From: an uncultured Flavobacteriaceae bacterium
Lineage (GTDB): Bacteria; Bacteroidota; Bacteroidia; Flavobacteriales; Flavobacteriaceae
Reading direction: 5' to 3'
Length of the DNA stretch: 5,087 nt
NCBI GenBank assembly: GCA_938041595.1
Contig: CALITN010000153.1
Coordinates: 1 to 5,087 of the forward strand
The notes beneath the pieces are model-generated. The model saw nothing but the letters and a program-made list of their open reading frames with translations. It searched no databases and was not told the DNA's origin. The position numbers and the translations under genes are program-made. How positions within the stretch are numbered: position 1 is the first letter of the stretch; every line of letters starts with the position of its first letter. Positions 1 to 5,087 of this stretch are shown in pieces.

Positions 1-955
1 CCTTTGCTTCTCGTTCTGCTGCGGAGGTGAATTCTTTGTGGAAATCCAGTCGGTAGGAAACTCCAGCATTCACAAACACAGTGTTAGGGCTATTTTTGGT
101 GTTGGTTCCTAAGGTGGCTTCCAATTGTAAATCATCGAATAAGAGGTAGGCAGCTCCTAAACGAAAAATGGTATCTGTATAAATGGCACTTTGGATCCCT
201 TGATTTTCTATATAAACAGACCAAAGGGGATGAAAAGTATGGGTGAGCGTAAGGATGTAGCCTATTTCGGGATAATCACTCAGGAGTCGTGAATATGAAA
301 AATTAGTGACAAAAACCCAACGTTCAAAAAAATGAGATTGGGTGGCAATCATTCCGCGAAGCGTTACCAGGGGTTCTTCGTCAATGGGTTGAAGGATATT
401 TTGATAAAAAAAGGGCTGATAAAGGGTGGCAAACACATTTCCATAAGGGTAGGGGTTTAGACTGCTTGGGATCACATTGGCTCCAAAGCTAACGGAGATA
501 GCAGGGAATAAGTCCCGTATCCGAAACCGATTGTTGGCCTTATAGCTATATAAATTGGGTTCTTCTTCCACACGAAAGGGATCATAAACCAAATATTTTA
601 AGCCCAAAAAATTCTGCAAAAACCCCTTACGTTCCGATTGGATCGGTTCACCAGCCATTTTATTTTGTAAAACATCCCACAGAAAAGCTCCTTCATAGGT
701 AAGTTCTAACTGTTCCTTTAGGAACCCCCAACGCAAGGACAGAAAACCAAGTGTACCGTCTATGGTGGATTGGTTGTAACCATTGTGGGTATAGTTACGG
801 AATGCAGCCCCGGCTTCTAATTGAACAACGCGCTTGCCAACAGCGAAAGCACCGATTGACATGCCCGGGCGGTTTGAATTGATCTGGTCAGTGTATTGGG
901 CAGACAAAGGGGCGAAAAAAACTAGAAACAGCAAGAAAAGCCACTGTTGTCTCAT
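1..955 (-). CDS. Outer-membrane beta-barrel 'transporter' family protein (Phenol_MetA_deg-like), 3' end missing
   Basis: The minus strand reads open without a stop from the ATG at 955-953 to the window edge, giving 318 residues. Residues 1-19 form a clear signal peptide (MRQQ, then a Leu/Phe-rich core, then APLSA), with likely cleavage before Q20, so the protein is exported. The mature N-terminus carries SNRPGMSIG (27-35) followed by VGKRVVQLEAG (39-49). That pattern, with alternating aromatic strands after it and GVSYRLDFHKE at 298-308, is typical of Bacteroidota proteins annotated as 'transporter' or matched to the phenol-degradation MetA barrel family (PF13557). I infer an outer-membrane beta-barrel; the substrate is unknown and a role in phenol breakdown is not supported by anything here. 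The last strand-like segment lies close to the window edge, so probably only a short C-terminal tail is missing. There is no Shine-Dalgarno site; the bases before the ATG are A-rich (AAAATTAAAACCC), as is usual in this phylum. It is divergent from the glycan genes. Confidence 0.85.
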   Translation of the reverse strand, partial: MRQQWLFLLFLVFFAPLSAQYTDQINSNRPGMSIGAFAVGKRVVQLEAGAAFRNYTHNGYNQSTIDGTLGFLSLRWGFLKEQLELTYEGAFLWDVLQNKMAGEPIQSERKGFLQNFLGLKYLVYDPFRVEEEPNLYSYKANNRFRIRDLFPAISVSFGANVIPSSLNPYPYGNVFATLYQPFFYQNILQPIDEEPLVTLRGMIATQSHFFERWVFVTNFSYSRLLSDYPEIGYILTLTHTFHPLWSVYIENQGIQSAIYTDTIFRLGAAYLLFDDLQLEATLGTNTKNSPNTVFVNAGVSYRLDFHKEFTSAAEREAK

Positions 956-961
956 GGGTTT

Positions 962-969
962 TAATTTTG
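962..969 (+). promoter_or_regulatory. Possible Bacteroidota -7 box (TAATTTTG), distal
   Basis: TAATTTTG fits the Bacteroidota -7 consensus TAnnTTTG exactly. The -33 TTG expected 19-21 bases upstream is absent; the nearest TTG (947-949) is only 12 bases away and lies inside the divergent coding region. If used, it would give the plus-strand operon a leader of roughly 100 bases. It may be a chance match in AT-rich DNA. Confidence 0.2.
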
Positions 970-982
970 ATGCAATATAGCG

Positions 983-1003
983 TGAATTTGTGAATTGAAT
1001 TTG
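983..1003. repeat. Short imperfect repeat of TGAATTTG in the divergent intergenic region
   Basis: TGAATTTG occurs at 983-990 and again at 996-1003, with TGAATTG (991-997) between and overlapping the second copy. The repeat lies between the two divergent start codons, where a regulator could bind. No regulator is known from the sequence, and the units are low in complexity, so a function is only a possibility. Confidence 0.35.
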
Positions 1004-1046
1004 TTTAAAGTACCTCCCAAAGCCCAAACATCTTAACAACTTTCCC

Positions 1047-1054
1047 TACATTTG
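1047..1054 (+). promoter_or_regulatory. Candidate Bacteroidota -7 promoter box (TACATTTG) for the three-gene operon
   Basis: TACATTTG matches the Bacteroidota -7 consensus TAnnTTTG at every fixed position. It would start transcription around 1060, about 18 bases before the GTG at 1079. No TTG is found at the expected -33 distance (about 1023-1027 reads CCCAA), so support rests on the -7 box and its position alone. The box overlaps the TTG at 1052; if it is the real promoter, that TTG cannot be the start codon of the small gene. Confidence 0.35.
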
Positions 1055-1078
1055 GTATGCCTTATTAGCTTTTTATCA

Positions 1079-1273
1079 GTGATCAAATTTCTTGTTTTTT
1101 TGTTTTTGGGAATCTATCTCCTACGTTCGATCCTTAGGGGGGTGATTCATTATTTTATTAAAAATATTTCGCAACAACAGTCACAATCCTTTCAGGGGGA
1201 TTCGCCTAAGAAAAAAAAAGGGCCAGACTCTAAAAATGTAGGGGAATACATTGATTATGAAGAAATTGATTAA
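1079..1273 (+). CDS. DUF4834 family small membrane protein
   Basis: This encodes 64 residues if the GTG at 1079 is used. Residues 4-23 form one hydrophobic membrane segment (FLVFLFLGIYLL, then RSILRGVI). A Gln/Ser-rich stretch (31-39), a lysine cluster KKKK (44-47) and a conserved-looking acidic tail NVGEYIDYEEID (53-64) follow. This order of membrane anchor, basic variable linker and GEYIDYEEID end matches the Bacteroidota family DUF4834 (PF16118) as I remember it; members are small and have no known function. At 64 residues it is on the short side. No in-frame ATG exists. A TTG at 1052 would give 73 residues, but that start overlaps a promoter-like box and would put extra residues before the usual I-K-F-L type N-terminus, so I prefer GTG; this is not certain. 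The 3' end overlaps the YfhO gene by 17 bases, suggesting co-translation. A run of nine A at 1211-1219 encodes the lysines. Confidence 0.72.
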   Translation: MIKFLVFLFLGIYLLRSILRGVIHYFIKNISQQQSQSFQGDSPKKKKGPDSKNVGEYIDYEEID

Positions 1274-3683
1274 TTCAAAATCATTACGCTCATTGCTGCC
1301 CCATCTTGTTGTGGTTGGCGTTTTGGCGGTCGCCGCACTACTATTTTATAGCCCTCTTTTGTCAGGGAGGGTGTTGTTGCAGTCTGATATCCAGCAGTAC
1401 AAAAGTATGTCACGCCAGATTCAAGAGGGAAGGGCGGCAGACCCTATCGTGGAAACCTATTGGATCGACAACGCCTTTCTAGGAATGCCTACTTTTCAGT
1501 TGGGAGCGCAGTATCCCGCCGATTTCCTTAAACCCTTTTACTATGTGACTAGGATCTTACCTCGGCCAGCCAATCTATTATTTCTCTATTTGTTGGGAGG
1601 CTATCTTCTCTTTTCGGTTTTGGGACTCAAACGACTTTATGCTCTGATGGGCGCCTGCGCTTTTGGATTTTCAACCTATCTGCTCATTATACTCCAGGTA
1701 GGTCATAATACCAAGGCTGAAGCGATTGGCTATTTCCCGTTTGTCTTGGCTGGTTTTTTTCTATTGTTACAGGAAAAACGTCTGATGGGATGGCTGCTAA
1801 GCGTTCTGGCTTTAGGCATGCAGTTGCGTGCGAATCACTATCAGATGACCTATTATCTGTTGATTGGTTTGCTTTTGTTTGGACTGGTTTATCTCTGGGA
1901 TGCCTATCGGAAACATGAGCTTCCTCGTTTTATTCGACAAATGGGCTTGTTTGTTAGTGCAGGCGTCTTGGCATTAGGGTTCAATGCAACACCACTGCTA
2001 GCAACGAATGAATACAGTCAATTCAGTACTCGGTCGGCTTCGGAGCTCCGGTTACAGCCTGATGGCAGTCCAAAAGAGCCAAGCACAGGGCTTGCGTACG
2101 ATTATATTACCCAATACAGCTATGGACTTTTTGAAAGTTTTTCGCTGCTCTTTCCTCGTATTCAAGGGGGAGGTTCTCGGGAAGACCTCGGAACGGACAG
2201 TGATTTGTATAATTATCTAATTCGTGCCGGTGCTTCACCACAGCAGGCCGCTGGGTTTGTGGGTGCAGTACCCACCTATTGGGGAGAGCAACCCATTTTG
2301 GAAGCTCCTGCCTATATTGGAATTACACTTTTCTTCTTGGCACTCATCGGCTCAATGAGCAGTCGGGGGCCGTTGCGACATGCATTGCTTTGGCTCATAG
2401 GCGTATCACTGGCTCTTTCATGGGGAAAAAATATTCCTTGGTTGACCCATTTCCTTGTTGATTATTTCCCCTTATACAACAAATTCAGAGCTGTTTCTTC
2501 TGCCCAAGTTTTGTTAGAACTCTGCTTACCAATTTTGGCAATCTGGGGGCTGTCAAACTTTTTTAAAAAGCCAAAAGACCAACAACGGCAGCTTTTGTAT
2601 CGTGCATCCTTCGTTTTTTGCTCTCTGATTCTTTTGCTGTTTGCCCTTAAAGGAATGCTTTCTTTTCAAGGAAGAATGGACAATTATCTGCGTGAGGCTT
2701 ATGGTATGGAACTCTTTCAGCAGATTGTGAAAGCGCGTAAATCTTTATACAATCAGGACTTGCTTCGTGCGTTGCTATATGGCGGAGCCCTTTTCGCACT
2801 GCTCTATGCATGGATTCTTGGGAAGCTTAAAAAGCAAATTACTGTAGGATTGGTATTCCTTTTGATTCTGGTGGATTTGCTTCAGATTGCTTCTCGTTAT
2901 ACCAATCGAGAATTATTTGTGCGGAAGAGCTTTGCAAGTGAACCATTTAGACCTACTCCTGCCGATCAGACCCTTATGGCTGATGAGGGACACTATCGTG
3001 TGTATGACTCTAATTCGCAATTGAGCAATGCCCGTACCGCCTATTTTCATCGATCCTTGGGTGGTTATCATGGTGCTAAGCCACGCCGTTTGCAAGAGGT
3101 TTTTGATTTTTTCTCAACCAACCGTGCGGAGTCCATACTTAATATGCTTAACGTTAAATATGTGCTTTATGAGGAAGAAGGTAAATCAAAAGCCTTGGTC
3201 AATCCCGAGTCTTTGGGAATCGCTTGGCCAGTAGATTCCTTAGTTGTAGCTAAAGATGCGGATACGGAGTTACAGCTTTTGGAGCAGTTGGAGCTATCCA
3301 CCCATGCTGTTATTGGGACACAGCAAATAAGCCCTGATTTTAAATTCCCAGTGGCCATTGATAGCAGCTTTCAGATTTCGGTTCAGACCCAGCACCCGAA
3401 CAAACTCCTTTATGCCTATAAAGCCAAACAAGACCAGTTTGTGGTCTTTTCAGAAGCCTATTATGAAAAAGGGTGGAAGGCGTATATCGGAACAGAAGAG
3501 CAACCCATTGTAAGAGTAAATTATTTACTAAGAGGGGTGTGGTTGCCAGCATCGGCGGATCAAATTCGATTTGAATTTGACCCTCCGGTAGTGCGATTGG
3601 GAACACAGATTCGCTGGGGAACTCTTTTTCTCTTTTTGTTGAGTTTTGGGGGAGTATTTTGGTATTCTAAACACAAGGAATAA
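1257..3683 (+). CDS. YfhO family multi-pass membrane protein (GT-C-like glycosyltransferase)
   Basis: The 808-residue product is close to full family length (YfhO proteins have about 800-860 residues). It begins with a membrane segment (13-31), then a periplasmic-type loop with QSDIQQY (42-48) and WIDNAFLGMPTFQLG (69-83). Further marks are GHNTKAEAIGYFP (149-161) and NHYQMTYY (193-200). Many hydrophobic helices run to about residue 570. A soluble C-terminal region follows, with YYEKGW (735-740), RVNYLLRG (753-760) and a last helix at 788-803. These motifs are characteristic of Bacteroidota YfhO proteins (PF09586). In Firmicutes, YfhO helps add sugars to teichoic acids, using polyprenyl-phosphate sugar as donor; in a Gram-negative cell the acceptor must differ and is unknown. 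Asp44 and Asp71 in the first loop are candidate catalytic residues by analogy with GT-C enzymes. I chose ATG 1257; a TTG two codons earlier (1251) has AGGGGA at 1240-1245 at good spacing, so it remains possible. The flippase gene follows after 2 bases. Confidence 0.93.
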   Translation: MKKLINSKSLRSLLPHLVVVGVLAVAALLFYSPLLSGRVLLQSDIQQYKSMSRQIQEGRAADPIVETYWIDNAFLGMPTFQLGAQYPADFLKPFYYVTRILPRPANLLFLYLLGGYLLFSVLGLKRLYALMGACAFGFSTYLLIILQVGHNTKAEAIGYFPFVLAGFFLLLQEKRLMGWLLSVLALGMQLRANHYQMTYYLLIGLLLFGLVYLWDAYRKHELPRFIRQMGLFVSAGVLALGFNATPLLATNEYSQFSTRSASELRLQPDGSPKEPSTGLAYDYITQYSYGLFESFSLLFPRIQGGGSREDLGTDSDLYNYLIRAGASPQQAAGFVGAVPTYWGEQPILEAPAYIGITLFFLALIGSMSSRGPLRHALLWLIGVSLALSWGKNIPWLTHFLVDYFPLYNKFRAVSSAQVLLELCLPILAIWGLSNFFKKPKDQQRQLLYRASFVFCSLILLLFALKGMLSFQGRMDNYLREAYGMELFQQIVKARKSLYNQDLLRALLYGGALFALLYAWILGKLKKQITVGLVFLLILVDLLQIASRYTNRELFVRKSFASEPFRPTPADQTLMADEGHYRVYDSNSQLSNARTAYFHRSLGGYHGAKPRRLQEVFDFFSTNRAESILNMLNVKYVLYEEEGKSKALVNPESLGIAWPVDSLVVAKDADTELQLLEQLELSTHAVIGTQQISPDFKFPVAIDSSFQISVQTQHPNKLLYAYKAKQDQFVVFSEAYYEKGWKAYIGTEEQPIVRVNYLLRGVWLPASADQIRFEFDPPVVRLGTQIRWGTLFLFLLSFGGVFWYSKHKE
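3675..3679 (+). promoter_or_regulatory. Shine-Dalgarno-like site AAGGA before the flippase start
   Basis: AAGGA lies 6 bases before the ATG at 3686, a good spacing for a ribosome binding site, within the last codons of the YfhO gene (Lys-Glu). Bacteroidota generally rely little on such sites, and the sequence is also coding, so it may be coincidental. It supports the choice of ATG 3686. Confidence 0.35.
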
Positions 3684-3685
3684 GC

Positions 3686-5087
3686 ATGGGAATAATCGCA
3701 AAACAATCCTTTTACAATTTGTTTTCCATAGGCATTGGTTTCTTGGTGGGAGCCTTGAATGTTTTGTTTTTGTATCCAATTTATATGGGAGACAGCCGTC
3801 AAGGGCTGGTTGTAGGGTTATTAGCTGTTTCCAATCTTATACAGCCCTTTTTATCTTTGGGATTGCAACATGCACTGATCAAATTTTTCTCAAGTTTCAC
3901 CGATACCCGCTCACGAGACAATTTCCTTTGGTTTATGGTACTGGCTCCATTGGTACTAATTGCCCTCTTGTTAGTGGTTTACTTTGTGAATCCTGATTTC
4001 ATTGCAGGACTTTTACCGATAAGTTTAATAGCGGATTTTCCGTATTTGGAATTTGTCATTTTAATTACCATAGCAACAGCCTATTTTGAAATTTTCAATT
4101 CGTGGTTACGAGTGCATCTAAAATCGGTCTTTGCAAATTTTCTAAAGGAGTTATATCCTCGTTTGCTTATAGGAGTGATGATCATAGGTTTTTCCTTACA
4201 ATGGTATGATTTTTCTCACTTCATGTATTATCTGGTGGGGGGCTACTATCTTCGTTTATTACTGGTAATTGGTTCCTGTCTATGGGTTTATCGACCGGCT
4301 TGGTATTGGCAATTTCCATCACAATTGACAGCGATTCTTCGGTATAGCGGTTTGATTTTTCTTTCTGGAGCAGCAGCGAGTTTTATTTTAGATATCGATA
4401 AGGCCATGCTTTTGTCATTCTCTAAAGAAGATGTTGCCTACTACAGCGTTGCCGTCTATATCGCAGCGGTTATTGAAGCTCCAGGAAGGGCACTGTTTCA
4501 GATTATCAGTCCAGTGGTGGCAGAAGCACTCAATGCCAACCAAACAGAACGGATTCAGAAGCTTTTAAAGAAAAGCAGCACCAATCTGTTATTGATCTCA
4601 GGAGCATTCTTTTTATTGATCAACCTAAACCTTAATGATTTTTATCAATTGATAGCACCAGAATACCGAGCGGCTTTTGTAGTGGTTCAACTGGTTTCAA
4701 TGGGAAAACTCTACAGTATGTCCATGGGCTGTTTAAATCAGATCATCAGCAATTCACGTTTCTATGAATACGTCCTGATTTTTAGTATTTTTTCGGCCAT
4801 TTTAGCCGTCCTACTTAATATATACTTTATCCCACGCTATGGATTGTTAGGAGCGGCCTATGCAACCCTGATAGTCATCGTAGTGATCAATAGTTTGAAA
4901 ATCACATTGATTGCGGTCAAAATGCAACTACACCCCTTCAGCAGGGATACCCTAAAAATTTTGGGTTGTATCGGTTTGTTGTTTATGTTTTTTTACTGGG
5001 TTGTGCTGCCCTTTCAACCGATTGTGAATATTCTTGTAAAGTCAGCGTGCATTGGCATTATCTATACAGGAATGCTCTACATTACCG
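3686..5087 (+). CDS. Polysaccharide/oligosaccharide flippase (Wzx-like, MATE/MOP superfamily), 3' end missing
   Basis: The frame is open from the ATG at 3686 to the window end, giving 467 residues with no stop; family members usually have about 420-500, so only a short tail is likely missing. The protein is almost wholly hydrophobic, with about 14 possible membrane helices (for example 10-31, 42-62, 82-101, 117-137, 218-240, 361-381, 386-411, 446-466). It starts with a short polar lead and a Gly-rich first helix. It has DIDKAML (236-242) opening the second half, PGRALFQIISPVVAEAL (266-282), and IPRYGLLGAAYAT (382-394). The last is the usual signature of polysaccharide biosynthesis (PST/Wzx) exporters. 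Such proteins flip polyprenyl-diphosphate-linked glycans from the cytoplasmic to the periplasmic face of the inner membrane. The actual glycan (O-antigen, capsule or glycoprotein sugar) cannot be told. It sits 2 bases after YfhO in the same direction, so it is probably co-transcribed and may be translationally coupled. A MurJ-type lipid II flippase is less likely from the motifs. Confidence 0.88.
   Translation, partial: MGIIAKQSFYNLFSIGIGFLVGALNVLFLYPIYMGDSRQGLVVGLLAVSNLIQPFLSLGLQHALIKFFSSFTDTRSRDNFLWFMVLAPLVLIALLLVVYFVNPDFIAGLLPISLIADFPYLEFVILITIATAYFEIFNSWLRVHLKSVFANFLKELYPRLLIGVMIIGFSLQWYDFSHFMYYLVGGYYLRLLLVIGSCLWVYRPAWYWQFPSQLTAILRYSGLIFLSGAAASFILDIDKAMLLSFSKEDVAYYSVAVYIAAVIEAPGRALFQIISPVVAEALNANQTERIQKLLKKSSTNLLLISGAFFLLINLNLNDFYQLIAPEYRAAFVVVQLVSMGKLYSMSMGCLNQIISNSRFYEYVLIFSIFSAILAVLLNIYFIPRYGLLGAAYATLIVIVVINSLKITLIAVKMQLHPFSRDTLKILGCIGLLFMFFYWVVLPFQPIVNILVKSACIGIIYTGMLYIT

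Noticed and set aside
956..1078. A non-coding RNA or riboswitch in the intergenic gap
   Set aside because: I see no strong stem-loop, no conserved riboswitch core and too little space once both promoters are allowed for.
1211..1260. Programmed frameshift at the A9 tract producing a DUF4834-YfhO fusion
   Set aside because: The frame that leads into YfhO has a TAG at 1239, before the YfhO start, so no continuous fusion is possible.
2008..2461. Two short plus-strand open frames (70 and 60 residues) inside the YfhO gene
   Set aside because: They are alternative frames of a conserved gene, with no family features.
3636..3662. Possible internal promoter for the flippase (TATTTTGG at 3655-3662)
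   Set aside because: The -7 box has a mismatch and the nearest TTG lies 13-16 bases upstream instead of 19-21. The 2-base gene gap is better explained by read-through.
2913..3802. Several minus-strand open frames of 60-88 residues opposite YfhO and the flippase start
   Set aside because: All lie antisense to well-supported coding sequence and overlap one another. They lack recognisable domains, signal peptides or plausible upstream signals.
3646..3996. A 116-residue plus-strand open frame overlapping the flippase start
   Set aside because: It is out of frame with a flippase gene whose translation shows continuous family-like membrane helices and motifs. Its own translation resembles no family I know and has the mixed composition of a shadow frame.

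Overview
The window looks like chromosomal DNA of a Bacteroidota bacterium, most likely a member of the Flavobacteriia. The evidence is the gene families present: a DUF4834-type small membrane protein ending in GEYIDYEEID, a Bacteroidota-type YfhO protein, and an outer-membrane beta-barrel protein with an RPGMSIG N-terminus. Base composition is moderately AT-rich, genes mostly lack Shine-Dalgarno sites, and TAnnTTTG promoter-like boxes occur in the one intergenic gap. The genus cannot be told from the sequence.

Layout. Positions 1-955 (minus strand) hold the 5' part of a secreted beta-barrel 'transporter' family gene (Phenol_MetA_deg-like); its 3' end lies outside the window. Positions 956-1078 are a short divergent intergenic region with promoter-like sequences and a small repeat. 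On the plus strand follow three tightly packed genes: a tiny single-pass membrane protein of the DUF4834 type (1079-1273), a large multi-pass YfhO family protein (1257-3683) overlapping it by 17 bases, and a polysaccharide flippase of the Wzx/MATE-like type (from 3686, open at the window end). The YfhO-flippase gap is only 2 bases, so the three genes probably form one operon.

How the genes may work together (inference). The flippase would move a polyprenyl-linked glycan across the inner membrane. YfhO, a GT-C-like membrane protein, would act on the periplasmic side, possibly attaching sugars from a polyprenyl-phosphate donor to an envelope acceptor. The DUF4834 protein has no known function, but its translational overlap with YfhO suggests a linked role in the envelope. 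The divergent beta-barrel gene may share only the promoter region.

I found no tRNA, rRNA, CRISPR array, mobile element or clear terminator. No entirely new system is evident. The best leads are the minimal DUF4834 protein with its uncertain start, and the unknown acceptor of a YfhO-type enzyme in a Gram-negative glycan operon.
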